From Fimbriimonadales bacterium (lineage in GTDB: Bacteria; Armatimonadota; Fimbriimonadia; Fimbriimonadales; GBS-DC): 64,000 nucleotides of DNA. Where the stretch lies: NCBI GenBank assembly GCA_026003075.1, contig BPGO01000001.1:248001-312000 (forward strand), written 5' to 3'. Under the pieces are notes generated by a model. That model made no database searches and was not told the origin of the DNA. It was given only the letters and a program-made list of their open reading frames with translations. The translations under genes and the position numbers were made by a program. Shown here piece by piece: positions 14,488 to 25,180 of this stretch (position 1 is its first letter; every line of letters starts with the position of its first letter).

Positions 14488-17052
14488 CTCGGTGCGGACG
14501 GCGCGGGCGACTTCCAGAACCGACTCGCGCGAGTCAGGCGATTCTAAGAGCAGTTCGTCGTGCACTTGCAGCAGCATCCGCGCTTTCGGCTCGATTTCGG
14601 GCAGGCGATGGTGGACCCGGATCATCGCCAGCTTCATGATGTCTGCTGCGGTGCCCTGAAACGGCATATTGATCGCGGCGCGTTCGGCGGCGAGGCGTTC
14701 GTTGCGGTTCGCGCTGTGCAGTTCGGGCATGTAGCGTTTGCGCCCGAGCAGGGTGCGCACATAGCCTCGTTCGCGCGCCTCTTCCAGAATCGCCTGGGTA
14801 AACGCCTTGATTTGGGGGAATCGCTGGAAATACTGCTCGATAATCTGTTTCGCTTCGCCGACGCTGATGCCCAGCTCCTGCGATAGTCCGTAGTCGCTCA
14901 TACCGTACAGCACGGCGTAGTTTACGGTTTTCGCGCGGCGACGCAGCTCCTTATCCACCTGCTCAGGGGGTACCCCGAACAGGATGGACGCGGTGGCGGT
15001 GTGGATGTCTTCGCCGCGCTCAAAGGCTTGCCGCAGCACAGGATCGCCCGACATGTGCGCCAAGATGCGCAGCTCTATCTGCGAATAGTCCAGCGAGAGC
15101 AACAGGTAGTTCGGGTCGGCGATAAAGGCGCGTCGGATTTCGCGCCCAATCTCAGTGCGGATGGGAATGTTCTGCAGGTTCGGCTCGCTGCTGGAGAGCC
15201 GTCCCGTGGCGGTCACAGTCTGGTTCAGCTTCGTGTGGATGCGCCCCGTAAGGGGATTAATGAGTTTGGGCAGCGCCTCGGCGTAGGTGGAGCGCAACTT
15301 GCTCAGCTCGCGATATTTTACTATCAACGCTGCGATGGGATGCTCGGCAGCGAGGGTCTGCAACACTTCCGCGTCGGTGGAGTAGCCCGTCTTGGTCTTT
15401 TTGATCACGGGCAAGCCGAGTTTCTCAAACAGAATTGCCCCGAGCTGCTTGGGCGAGCCGATATTGAACTCTTCCCCTGCGAGCGTGTAGATGTCCTGCG
15501 CGACAGCGTTGATTTCCACCTCCAGCCTTGCGGAGAGCTCCTGCAGGTAAGATGCATCCACGCGAATCCCGTGCCACTCCATCTCCGCTAAGATGGGTGC
15601 GAGAGGCATTTCGATCTGCTCCAGCACGGGCAGCGTCTCCTCGCGTGCCAGTCTCTCGCGCAGGGGGGGGTGGAGTTGTAGCAGTGCCGATGCTTCCGCC
15701 GCATGGCGTAGGGGGGCGCCCTCGGCGGCGTCGGGCAGGCGCAGGTTCAGCAGGTCTTCGCTGAGCCAATCCAGTGCGTAGGTCGCACGACTGGGTTGCC
15801 ACAAGTAGGCAGCCAGTAGCACATCAAACTGTGCAGGTTTTGCGTCAAATCCTATACCGCGCAGGAGCAAACACTCGGTTTTTAGATCCCACACGATGCG
15901 CGTGCGCTCGGCATCACTCAACAGGCGCGTCAGAGGCTCTGGGAGGAATAGGCTACTTGTCAGTTCCAGCCACACAGCACGGTCGGGTGCAACAGCGAGC
16001 GCAACGCCTTGTACGCTCGCATCGCGCAGGTGGTTGAGCTGCCCAATCAGGCGCATCCCCACGGGCGAGTCGCCCTCCAATAACCCCGCAAGCGTTGCCT
16101 CGTCGGGGTTGGATATCAGTTTGGGGGTGAGAGTCTCGTAGACCGATTGCACAGAGGGCTGTTTCGCGCCAAACTTTTCCAAGATTGCAGGCAAGCGCTT
16201 TAACACCGAGCGGAATTCGTACTCTTCCAGCACGCGGCTCAGTGCCTGCACACGCTCAGGCGTGAGTTCAAGGTGTGGGATCTCGTTGAGCGTCAGGGGC
16301 GCATTGTCCAGAATCGTTGCCAGCATACGGCTTTGGCGTATCTGCTCCTGATGCGTTTGCAACGCCTCGCGCAGTTTGCCGTTTTCCACTTTGTCCAAGT
16401 TTTTAAGCAAAACCTCTACACTGCCGAACTCCTGGAGCAGTTTCACGGCGGTCTTCTCGCCGATGCCCGGCACGCCGGGGATATTGTCCGATGGGTCGCC
16501 GCACAGTGCCTTGAAGTCCACAATCTGCGCCGGGGTCAGTCCGTATTTCTCGCGCACAGCGTCGGTATCGAACAGTTGCAGCTCCGACACGCCACGGATC
16601 GGCGCATACACCCGCACATGGTCGTTAATCAGTTGCAGTTGGTCGCGGTCGCCTGTGAAAATCAGCACATCGTAGCCGTGTTCGGTGGCGTATCGGGCAA
16701 GTGCGCCCACGAGGTCGTCCGCTTCAAAGCCTTCCTCGCTGAGCGTCGGGATACCCATCGCTTGCAGGAGGCGTTGGGTCATCTCCACCTGCGGTTTGAA
16801 CTCGTCGGGTGTCTCGCGGCGGTGCGCTTTGTATTCGGTGAACGCCTCGTGGCGGAAGGTAGGCGCAGGCGCATCGAAAGTCGCCACAATCGCATCGGGC
16901 TGGAACCGTTCCAGCATCGAAAGCAGCATGTTTGTGAAGGCGTACACCGCGTTGGTGGGGCGTCCATCAGAGGTACTCAGCGGGCGCGTGGCGTAAAAGC
17001 CCCGATAGAGCAAACTATGTCCGTCGATAATCACCAGCGTCGGGCGTTGCAT
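14404..17052 (-). CDS. polA: DNA polymerase I
   Basis: An 882-residue family A polymerase for gap filling and RNA primer removal. Residues ~1-290 are the 5'-3' exonuclease (IIDGHSLLYRGFYA, FEADDLVGALA, TGDRDQLQL, GDPSDNIPGVPGIG). The middle domain keeps the fold but lacks the DxE of exo motif I (GVALAVAPDRAVWLEL), so proofreading is probably lost, as in Thermus Pol I. The polymerase domain shows motif A (DYSQIELRILAH), the O-helix (KTVNYAVLYGMS) and motif C (QVHDELLLE). The start at 17052 is preferred over 17073: TACAAT at 17065-17060 ends 7 nt before it, implying a leaderless mRNA. The R-M pair is inserted at its 3' end with no loss of coding sequence. Confidence 0.94.
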   Translation of the reverse strand: MQRPTLVIIDGHSLLYRGFYATRPLSTSDGRPTNAVYAFTNMLLSMLERFQPDAIVATFDAPAPTFRHEAFTEYKAHRRETPDEFKPQVEMTQRLLQAMGIPTLSEEGFEADDLVGALARYATEHGYDVLIFTGDRDQLQLINDHVRVYAPIRGVSELQLFDTDAVREKYGLTPAQIVDFKALCGDPSDNIPGVPGIGEKTAVKLLQEFGSVEVLLKNLDKVENGKLREALQTHQEQIRQSRMLATILDNAPLTLNEIPHLELTPERVQALSRVLEEYEFRSVLKRLPAILEKFGAKQPSVQSVYETLTPKLISNPDEATLAGLLEGDSPVGMRLIGQLNHLRDASVQGVALAVAPDRAVWLELTSSLFLPEPLTRLLSDAERTRIVWDLKTECLLLRGIGFDAKPAQFDVLLAAYLWQPSRATYALDWLSEDLLNLRLPDAAEGAPLRHAAEASALLQLHPPLRERLAREETLPVLEQIEMPLAPILAEMEWHGIRVDASYLQELSARLEVEINAVAQDIYTLAGEEFNIGSPKQLGAILFEKLGLPVIKKTKTGYSTDAEVLQTLAAEHPIAALIVKYRELSKLRSTYAEALPKLINPLTGRIHTKLNQTVTATGRLSSSEPNLQNIPIRTEIGREIRRAFIADPNYLLLSLDYSQIELRILAHMSGDPVLRQAFERGEDIHTATASILFGVPPEQVDKELRRRAKTVNYAVLYGMSDYGLSQELGISVGEAKQIIEQYFQRFPQIKAFTQAILEEARERGYVRTLLGRKRYMPELHSANRNERLAAERAAINMPFQGTAADIMKLAMIRVHHRLPEIEPKARMLLQVHDELLLESPDSRESVLEVARAVRTEMEHAYELHVPLTVEAKVGPNWRDMEGV

Positions 17053-17172
17053 CGGGGGAATTGTACCTTGCAAGGGTTTCTCAATATCCTACTGATTAGC
17101 GCCCGTGGGTGGGTCTAATCCCCATCGATGCCCAACGACACGCACCCAGAGGTGGGTTAGATATTAGAGGCA

Positions 17173-17325
17173 TCACCAGAGGTGTTCGTAATAATTGCGT
17201 TGCCATAATCTCCCGCGGAAGGGCGGCCACCCCAATTGTTTGACATCGTCGGCGTATCGTTTGCTGGTCATGGTTTTGAGGCGATTACTGAAGCCCTGCG
17301 GGTGGGTTGTTCTTACTGCGTCAAT
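17173..17325 (-). pseudogene. REP-associated tyrosine transposase (RAYT/Y1) remnant
   Basis: Read on the minus strand, about 50 codons up to TGA at 17175-17173 give ...FSNRLKTMTSKRYADDV, then KQLGWPPFRGRLWQRNYYEHLW. The string GWPPxxGxLWQRNYYEH is the hallmark C-terminal segment of IS200-like RAYT transposases. The upstream frame is closed by a stop just before 17325, and the catalytic HUH and Tyr parts are gone. It is therefore a dead fragment, consistent with REP-like palindromes elsewhere in the window. Confidence 0.75.
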
Positions 17326-17350
17326 TCACAGGAAACCCCTTCCCCACCAA

Positions 17351-17381
17351 TTGAAAAATCGTGCAAAGCGTGGGGTATACT
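17351..17381 (+). promoter_or_regulatory. Promoter of secE-nusG
   Basis: TTGAAA (17351-17356) and TATACT (17376-17381), spacer 19 bp. Transcription would start near 17388, about 34 nt before the secE start codon. Confidence 0.5.
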
Positions 17382-17421
17382 TTCCTTTCGACGCGCAATC
17401 TAACGGAGAGGCGAAGAAACG

Positions 17422-17658
17422 ATGGCATCGCTGAAAACGCAGACGGAACGCCCGGGACTCATTGCACGAATACGCAACTGGTTCCACGATATCGCGTCGG
17501 AGTGGCGCCGCGTGGTCAAACCCACGCCCGACGAGACGACCCAGATGACGCTGGTCGTCCTCGGCTTCGTTTTAGTGGCAGCACTCTGGTTCGCTGCGTG
17601 GGATTGGGTGTTGACCTATCTCACACACACTATCGAGAAGAACCTGATTGGGCGTTGA
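17422..17658 (+). CDS. secE: Preprotein translocase subunit SecE
   Basis: A 78-residue single-helix subunit of the SecYEG channel. The amphipathic region FHDIASEWRRVVKPTPDETTQ (~21-41) with the conserved [EW]-x-[KR]-[KR]-V-x-[KW]-P pattern precedes one membrane helix (~43-68). It heads the standard secE-nusG-rplK-rplA order, with nusG 11 bp downstream. GGAGAGGCG is the ribosome binding site. Confidence 0.92.
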   Translation: MASLKTQTERPGLIARIRNWFHDIASEWRRVVKPTPDETTQMTLVVLGFVLVAALWFAAWDWVLTYLTHTIEKNLIGR

Positions 17659-17669
17659 GGAGCGAAACA

Positions 17670-18209
17670 ATGATAGGGATCGCAAGAACGGCATGGTATG
17701 TCGTGCGCACTTTGGTCGGGCATGAGAACAAAGTGAAGCTCGCCATCGAGAAACGCGCCAAAGCCCAAGGCATGGATGATCGCATCTTCCAGGTGCTGAT
17801 TCCCACCGAGCAAGAGGTGCGCACCAAAGGCGGCAAGAAGCAGACCGTGACGCGGCGCGTGTTCCCCGGCTATGTGCTGGTGGAGATGATCCTGGACGAC
17901 GAGACCTGGACTCTCGTGCGCACGACGCCAGGCGTGACCGGTTTCGTGGAGTCGGGGGGCAAGCCGGTGCCCCTCTCGCCTGAAGAGGTCGAAGAAATCA
18001 AACGCTCCATTATCGAGAGCAAGGAGCGCCCGCGCATTGCGTTCTCACCCGGCGATACCGTGCGCGTGATTGAAGGCGCGTTCGCCGACTTCAACGGCAA
18101 AGTCGAGAGCGTCGACCCCGAACGCAGCAAGGTGAAGATTCTCATCAACATTTTCGGGCGCGAGACGCCCGTGGAACTGGAAGTGGACCAGGTAGAAAAA
18201 ATCTCGTAG
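17670..18209 (+). CDS. nusG: Transcription termination/antitermination factor NusG
   Basis: A 179-residue two-domain factor that binds the RNA polymerase clamp and links it to Rho or ribosomes. The NGN domain (TAWYVVRTLVGHENKVK ... VFPGYVLVEMILDDETWTLVRTTPGVTGFV) is followed by a C-terminal KOW domain (FSPGDTVRVIEGAFADFNGKVESVD). The start at 17670 follows GAGGAGCGAAACA; the longer frame to 17361 crosses secE and is not used. Confidence 0.95.
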   Translation: MIGIARTAWYVVRTLVGHENKVKLAIEKRAKAQGMDDRIFQVLIPTEQEVRTKGGKKQTVTRRVFPGYVLVEMILDDETWTLVRTTPGVTGFVESGGKPVPLSPEEVEEIKRSIIESKERPRIAFSPGDTVRVIEGAFADFNGKVESVDPERSKVKILINIFGRETPVELEVDQVEKIS

Positions 18210-18221
18210 GAGGCATCGGTT

Positions 18222-18647
18222 ATGGCGAAAGAAGTCGTGTCCGTGATAAAGTTGAACCTGCCTGCAGGCGCAGCGACGCCCGCCCCCCCCGTGGGTCCGG
18301 CGCTCGGTCAAGCAGGCGTGAACATTATGGAGTTTGTGAAGGCGTTCAACGAGCGCACCGCCAGCCAGAAAGGCTCAACACTGCCCGTGGAGATTACGGT
18401 CTATAAAGACCGTACCTTCACTTTCATCGTGAAGCAGCCGCTGGCGTCGGACTTGATTCGGCAGGCGGCAGGGATCCAGTCAGGTTCGGCGAACCCACTG
18501 CGCAACAAGGTCGGCAAAATCACGCGCCAACAGTTGCGTGAAATCGCCGAGCGCAAAATGCCCGACCTGAACGCCAACGATATCGAGGCAGCGATGCGAA
18601 TCATCGCAGGCACTGCCCGCTCGATGGGCGTCGAGATCGTGGATTAA
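18222..18647 (+). CDS. rplK: 50S ribosomal protein L11
   Basis: A 141-residue L11 of normal length. The N-terminal domain ([38 protein letters not shown]) contacts release factors and EF-G; the C-terminal domain ([39 protein letters not shown]) binds 23S rRNA. It follows nusG by 12 bp with AGGAGG before the ATG. Confidence 0.97.
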   Translation: MAKEVVSVIKLNLPAGAATPAPPVGPALGQAGVNIMEFVKAFNERTASQKGSTLPVEITVYKDRTFTFIVKQPLASDLIRQAAGIQSGSANPLRNKVGKITRQQLREIAERKMPDLNANDIEAAMRIIAGTARSMGVEIVD

Positions 18648-18702
18648 ACGCTGTTCTCTGGCGGAAATCGCCCACCTGCTTATTCAATGAGCCGCAAACG
18701 GG

Positions 18703-18708
18703 TATAAT
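18703..18708 (+). promoter_or_regulatory. -10 box upstream of rplA
   Basis: GGGTATAATCGCC carries a TATAAT at 18703-18708 in the 110-bp rplK-rplA gap. The -35 is weak. The leader of about 43 nt could also host L1 autoregulation, though no mimic of the rRNA site was identified. Confidence 0.4.
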
Positions 18709-18757
18709 CGCCGTTGTGGCAGGGGCAAACGCTCCGCGATGACCACAGGAGGCAACT

Positions 18758-19507
18758 ATGAGAGGACGCAAGATAGCGAAAAAACAGCGACATAGCAACC
18801 GTTATCTGGAGGCGGTAAAGGCAATCGGGAATGGACAACAGACCTACTCGCCGATTGAAGCGATTCGTAAGGTAAAACAGACCGCCACTGCCAAGTTCGA
18901 TGAATCCATCGACATGGCTGTGAATCTGGGCGTCGACCCGCGCAAGAGCGACCAGATGGTACGCGGCGTGGTGAACCTACCACACGGCACCGGTAAGAAG
19001 CAGAAGGTGCTGGTGTTTGCCAAAGGAGAACAAGCAGACGCAGCACGTGCCGCAGGCGCGGACATGGTCGGCGCAGAAGATATCGTGGAACAAATCCAAA
19101 AAGGCTGGAAAGGCTGGAAGAACTTCGACCTCATCGTCGCAGGTCAGGATATGATGCCGATTATCAGCCGCGTCGGCAGCATATTGAAGGCGCGCATGCC
19201 CAACCCGAAATCGGGCACGGTCTCGCCCAACCCCGCCAAAGTGGTGGAAGAAATCAAGCAAGCCTCGCGCGTGGAGTACCGCGTGGACAAGGCGGGAATT
19301 GTCCACATGCCCATCGGACGCGCCTCCTTCAGCGAGGAGCAACTGCTGGAGAACATGATGGTCGCCCTCAACGCGCTGCTCAAGGCAAAGCCCGCAACCT
19401 CGAAGGGACGCTACCTGCAGAAAATCACTCTCTCCAGCACAATGGGACCCGGCGTGCAGGTCGATGTGCAAGAGGCGCAACGCCAAGCAGAACAAGTGAA
19501 AGCCTAA
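18758..19507 (+). CDS. rplA: 50S ribosomal protein L1
   Basis: A 249-residue L1, slightly longer than the usual ~230 through its C-terminal tail (DVQEAQRQAEQVKA). Signatures are KFDESIDMAVNLGVDPRKSDQMVRG, LPHGTGKKQKVLVFAKG and the rRNA-binding MPNPKSGTV. It forms the mobile L1 stalk at the E site. CAGGAGGCAACT precedes the ATG. It is separated from rplK by 110 bp holding a -10 box. Confidence 0.96.
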   Translation: MRGRKIAKKQRHSNRYLEAVKAIGNGQQTYSPIEAIRKVKQTATAKFDESIDMAVNLGVDPRKSDQMVRGVVNLPHGTGKKQKVLVFAKGEQADAARAAGADMVGAEDIVEQIQKGWKGWKNFDLIVAGQDMMPIISRVGSILKARMPNPKSGTVSPNPAKVVEEIKQASRVEYRVDKAGIVHMPIGRASFSEEQLLENMMVALNALLKAKPATSKGRYLQKITLSSTMGPGVQVDVQEAQRQAEQVKA

Positions 19508-19519
19508 CCCACCGCAGTT

Positions 19520-19547
19520 GGTGCAACGGCATTTTTGCCGTTGCACC
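19520..19547. terminator. Hairpin between rplA and the M24 peptidase gene
   Basis: GGTGCAACGGCA (19520-19531), loop TTTT, TGCCGTTGCACC (19536-19547): a perfect 12-bp stem between convergent genes. There is no T-tract outside the stem, but its position suits ending both transcripts. Confidence 0.6.
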
Positions 19548-19592
19548 GGCGTCTTACTGAGTAGTACTCCCAAAAGGCAGGCTCTACAGGCG

Positions 19593-20708
19593 CTACCCTT
19601 CGCACTCCATCAGTTCCACAGGCGCGTGGGTCAGCACCTCACAGCCCGTCTCCGTGACCACCACATCTTGCTCGATGCGCACGCCGCCGAAACCGGGCAC
19701 ATAGACGCCCGGCTCCACCGTAAGCACCATGCCCGCTTCCAAAGGCGTCTTGTCGCGGAATGATAGCCCCGAGCCGTCGTGTACCAAGATGCCCAGCGAG
19801 TGTCCCAAGCCGTGCCCGAAGTAGTCCGCCAAACCGTGTTTTTCCAACACCATGCGTGCAATCGCATCGATCTGTTTGCCCGGCTTGCCGGGCTTGATAG
19901 CAGTGATGCACCGCTCTAACGCCTCCAGCACCGCGTCGTAGAGTCTACGCTGTTCCGCGCTGGCTTTGCCAATGACGACCGTGCGTGTGAGGTCAGAGCA
20001 GTAGCCGTTGAGTTTGGCGCCGAAGTCCACCGTCACGAAGTCGCCTTTCTGCAACCGTCGTTCGGTGGGCTTACCATGGGGCAACGCGGTACGCTCCCCC
20101 GAGACGGCGATGGTGTCAAAGGCAGGGTATGCGCCTTGACGACGCATATAAAAGTCGATCTCCATCGCGATGTCCCATTCGGCGACTTCGGGCTGGAACA
20201 GCCGCTGGATGTGTTGAAAAGTCGCATCGGCGAGGGCGGCGGCGTCACGCACGCGGGCGATCTCGTACTCGTCTTTCACCCGTCGCAGCTTCTCTACGGG
20301 TGTGCCAATTGGCAGCACGCGCACGCCTGCCCGACGAGCTGCCTTGCGCAGCGCTTGCACCCCCGCCACGGAGTTCCCGCTTTCCACGCCCAAAGTCCGC
20401 GCGCCCAACTCGCGCACAACTTCTGTTAGCGTTGCATTGAACTCCTTGAGCGTCGGGTTCAACACGATGGGGATGCCGAGAACTTCGCTTTGCGCCTGCG
20501 TCGCGTAGATTCCCCCTGTCAGGAACCGCTCCGTATCGGGGGTCATCAGCAACGCGCCAAACGAGCCAGTGAAACCCGTTAGGTAGTACAAGTTCGCGGG
20601 GCTATTAATCAGCACGGCATCGGGCGGATGCTTGCCCCCGAAGACCTGTCGGCGCAGTTGGGCGCGGCGTTCGGCGTAGTTTGGGGCTGCTAATGCGGAC
20701 GCCGACAT
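19593..20708 (-). CDS. Xaa-Pro aminopeptidase (M24B family)
   Basis: A 371-residue two-domain metallopeptidase that removes N-terminal residues before proline. The creatinase-like N-domain (PDAVLINSPANLYYLTGFTGS) is followed by a pita-bread domain with the five metal ligands: two Asp in VTVDFGAKLNGYCSDLTRT, His in GHGLGHSLGILVHD, Glu in VEPGVYV and Glu in RIEQDVVV. The start at 20708 is preferred because a longer one at 20753 would overlap the end of the DUF1080 gene; the gap is then 8 bp, suggesting one transcript. Confidence 0.88.
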   Translation of the reverse strand: MSASALAAPNYAERRAQLRRQVFGGKHPPDAVLINSPANLYYLTGFTGSFGALLMTPDTERFLTGGIYATQAQSEVLGIPIVLNPTLKEFNATLTEVVRELGARTLGVESGNSVAGVQALRKAARRAGVRVLPIGTPVEKLRRVKDEYEIARVRDAAALADATFQHIQRLFQPEVAEWDIAMEIDFYMRRQGAYPAFDTIAVSGERTALPHGKPTERRLQKGDFVTVDFGAKLNGYCSDLTRTVVIGKASAEQRRLYDAVLEALERCITAIKPGKPGKQIDAIARMVLEKHGLADYFGHGLGHSLGILVHDGSGLSFRDKTPLEAGMVLTVEPGVYVPGFGGVRIEQDVVVTETGCEVLTHAPVELMECEG

Positions 20709-20716
20709 GACCGCGC

Positions 20717-21418
20717 TCAGTCCAGCGGCTTGAGTTTGATGTTGCGATACCATATCGGGTTCCCGTGATTCTGAAGCGCGATATAGCCGGGTCGAGTCAT
20801 CGTGTTATAGGCGTATTTAAACTTGTTCGGTGTGCCATCGGGATTGCGCCCTGCTTCCGTCCAACGGCTGAGGTCGACCTCGTTCACCTTCTCGCCATTC
20901 AGATACACCACAATCAGGTTGTCTTTGCAAATGATATGGTAGGTGTTCCATTCGCCCGCAGGTTTGACGGCGTTTTTGCTGGGCGCTTGAATGTCGTAAA
21001 TCGCGCCGCAGTCGTGCTTGCTGGGCTGTTCCTTGCCGTAGCTATCCAGCACTTGAACTTCGATGCCGGTGTTCACGGGGTCGTTCTTGTCCCATGTACG
21101 CAGAAACACGCCACTGTTGCCTCGAGGGGACACTTTGAAATCGAGTTTGAGCTCGAAGTTTTTGTAGACGCCGTCGGCATAAATCATGCCACCGCCGCCC
21201 TTGCCTGTACAGTGGAGCGTTCCGTCTTCCACGATCCAAGAGCCGTCCACACCCGCGACCGTCCATCCCTTGAGGCTTTCGCCATCGAACAGCAGTTTCC
21301 AGCCGTCCTTGATTTCCTGCTCACTGAGCTGGTTCGGTTGTTGAAGCGCAACGGCTGCGCCTGCCAACAACACAAATGCGCCTACCAAAAACGCCAACGG
21401 AGAGGTTATGATACGCAT
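20717..21418 (-). CDS. Secreted DUF1080 (3-keto-disaccharide hydrolase-like) protein
   Basis: A 233-residue exported protein. It begins with a signal peptide (PLAFLVGAFVLLAGAAVALQQ). The DUF1080 jelly-roll follows: DGWKLLFDGESLKGW, GSWIVEDGTLHC, FELKLDFKVSPRGNSGVFLR, GIEVQVLDSYG and a closing GYIALQNHGNPIWYRNIKLKPL. Some members hydrolyse 3-keto-glycosides and others are binding modules. The start at 21418 puts the signal peptide at the N-terminus; a longer frame to 21505 adds an unsupported stretch. Divergent from infB, upstream of the M24 peptidase gene. Confidence 0.85.
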   Translation of the reverse strand: MRIITSPLAFLVGAFVLLAGAAVALQQPNQLSEQEIKDGWKLLFDGESLKGWTVAGVDGSWIVEDGTLHCTGKGGGGMIYADGVYKNFELKLDFKVSPRGNSGVFLRTWDKNDPVNTGIEVQVLDSYGKEQPSKHDCGAIYDIQAPSKNAVKPAGEWNTYHIICKDNLIVVYLNGEKVNEVDLSRWTEAGRNPDGTPNKFKYAYNTMTRPGYIALQNHGNPIWYRNIKLKPLD

Positions 21419-21538
21419 AGTTGTGGGATTCGCTCTTCTCAATCGCATTCCTGCCATGTGCAGCGTTTGCGGGGGTAATTTGCACGGGAACGGTGCGACT
21501 TGCATCGGACCCCGTAGAATCGTAGGTGTTCGTTCAGG

Positions 21539-21544
21539 TATAAT
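21539..21544 (+). promoter_or_regulatory. -10 box of infB
   Basis: CAGGTATAATCTATCC carries TATAAT at 21539-21544, about 33 nt before the infB ATG. The leader contains GAGGGGTTGAGAG as ribosome binding site. Confidence 0.5.
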
Positions 21545-21576
21545 CTATCCCAGCCTTGATGAGGGGTTGAGAGCCG

Positions 21577-23499
<1,923 letters not shown>

Positions 23500-23500
23500 C

Positions 23501-25171
23501 CTACCGTTTGCTTAGCCCAGTCGGCAACGTCCGCTTGGGGCGCGGTTCGAAATCGGGCAAGCGAGGTGGGTTCGCCTCCATCTGCTTCAGAATCTCCGCA
23601 ATCGCCCGCTCTAACTGCGGGTCGCGCCCCGCTGCGTAGTCTTGTGGCGCGTAGTCCACTTCAATGTCGGGATCCGTGCCGTAGTTCTCCACATTCCAGC
23701 CCACATCATAGAACCAGAAGGCGTACTCTGGCTGCGTCGTCAAGCCCTGATCGACAAATACGGACTTGGGCCAGATGCCGATCACGCCGCCCCATGTGCG
23801 CTTGCCAATCAGCACGCCGATTTTCATGAGCTTGAAAGCGTGGCTGAACATATCGCCGTCGGAGCCGGCCCGTTCGTCCGTGATGGCGACGATGGGCCCC
23901 ATCACCGAATCATACGGGTACGGCACGGGCTTGCCCCAGCGCGGCACATCGTAGCCCAGACGCTTCCGGGCAAGTTTCTCTAACAACAGGGGTGAGACGA
24001 TGCCGCCTCCGTTCGCGCGCACATCCACAATCAGTGCAGGGCGGGCAATCTCCGCCAGATAGCCCCGATGAAACTCTGAAAAGCCCCAACTGCCCATGTC
24101 GGGAATATGAATATAGCCCACCTTCCCGTTGGTTTTGGCGTGTACATACTCGCGATTGCGCCGTACCCAGTCGCGGTAGCGCAATCGGGACTCGTCGCTG
24201 AGCGTTTTCGTAATCACGGTGCGCGTCTCACCGTTGGCGTTGCGCAGGGTGAGTTCCACGGGAGTCCCTGCGAGGTGGAGGAGCGCTTCGCCTGGGGTGA
24301 GAGTTGGGGTCAGTCGCCTGCCGTTAATCGCCACAAGCACTTCCCCGACTTGTGCATTCACACCGGGCTCGTTCAAGGGCGAGTCGGCATCTTCGAGCCA
24401 CGGGTCGCCCTGCAAAATCCGCACGATTCGGTAGCCTTGTGCCGCTTCATCCCATTCGAACTCCGCGCCGAGGAAGCCGACGCTATACTGCGGGGGCTGG
24501 CGATAGTCGCCGCCGAACTCGTAGCAGTGCGAAGTGCCCAACTCGCCCTGCATCTCCCACATTAAATCGGAAAACTCGCTACGGGTGGCGACACGCTCCA
24601 GCAGGGGATAGTATCGATCGTACACTTTTTGCCAGTCGACGCCCGACATATCCGCGCTCCAGAAGAACTCGCGCTGCAGTCGCCATGCCTCCCGATACAT
24701 CTGTTGCCACTCGCGGGTGGGCACAACCGCGCAGCGCACCCGGCTGAGGTCAATCCAGCCGCTCTCGCGCGAGGGTGGGGCTTGTTCTTGCTTCTCATCG
24801 GGTTTCTGGCCAGCGGGCACCACACGCAATCGCTTGCCCGAACGGTACGCCAGCGTCTTATGGTCGCGTGAGAGGGTGAAGTCGCTCACCTCGCTTGCCA
24901 ATGTCTCGGTCTTGGCGGTGTTGAAATCGTACATCAGGAGGGTTCCCTTCCCCTCACTGTCCGAATCGAGCCAGCTTTGCCCCAGCGTGCCCTCAACGGG
25001 GTACTGCGTGGCGAGGACGCGCCGCTTGCCCAGTCCGACAACCTGTCCGTAAATGCCTGCAGGCAGGGGCACGGTAATCACCCGCAGGTGAATATCCTCA
25101 AAGTCGATCTGCGTGGGTTTCCTTGGCTCTTCGTTTTGCGTTACTGCATTTGCAGGCGACTTCGGATCCAT
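23501..25171 (-). CDS. Tricorn-type S41 serine protease lacking most N-terminal propeller sequence
   Basis: A 556-residue protein matching only the C-terminal half of tricorn proteases, which are normally ~1,050 residues. Remaining: the end of the seven-blade propeller (~20-120), C1 (~140-225) with S214-H215 (LGTSHCYEFGG), a PDZ domain (~250-320), and C2 with S437 (RAGSDGDMF) and E495 (GWNVENYGTDPDIEV). All four catalytic residues are kept, so activity is possible, but the six-blade propeller and most of the seven-blade one, which gate substrate entry, are missing. The upstream side is occupied by tRNA-Gln. TATACT at 25186-25181 lies 9 nt before the ATG, so the mRNA is probably leaderless. 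Confidence 0.82.
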   Translation of the reverse strand: MDPKSPANAVTQNEEPRKPTQIDFEDIHLRVITVPLPAGIYGQVVGLGKRRVLATQYPVEGTLGQSWLDSDSEGKGTLLMYDFNTAKTETLASEVSDFTLSRDHKTLAYRSGKRLRVVPAGQKPDEKQEQAPPSRESGWIDLSRVRCAVVPTREWQQMYREAWRLQREFFWSADMSGVDWQKVYDRYYPLLERVATRSEFSDLMWEMQGELGTSHCYEFGGDYRQPPQYSVGFLGAEFEWDEAAQGYRIVRILQGDPWLEDADSPLNEPGVNAQVGEVLVAINGRRLTPTLTPGEALLHLAGTPVELTLRNANGETRTVITKTLSDESRLRYRDWVRRNREYVHAKTNGKVGYIHIPDMGSWGFSEFHRGYLAEIARPALIVDVRANGGGIVSPLLLEKLARKRLGYDVPRWGKPVPYPYDSVMGPIVAITDERAGSDGDMFSHAFKLMKIGVLIGKRTWGGVIGIWPKSVFVDQGLTTQPEYAFWFYDVGWNVENYGTDPDIEVDYAPQDYAAGRDPQLERAIAEILKQMEANPPRLPDFEPRPKRTLPTGLSKR

Positions 25172-25180
25172 AGCAACAGC

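Larger units (their letters stand above)
17053..17421. other. Intergenic region between polA and secE (369 bp)
   Basis: It holds the polA -10 box at the left, a G/T-rich stretch with two similar GGTGGGT(C/T)TA(A/G) strings near 17110 and 17150, a RAYT transposase remnant on the minus strand (17173-17325), and the secE promoter at the right. The tRNA-Trp that often precedes secE is not present. Confidence 0.7.

Noticed and set aside
17053-17421. tRNA-Trp before secE, as in many genomes
   Set aside because: No cloverleaf could be drawn; the region contains a transposase remnant instead.
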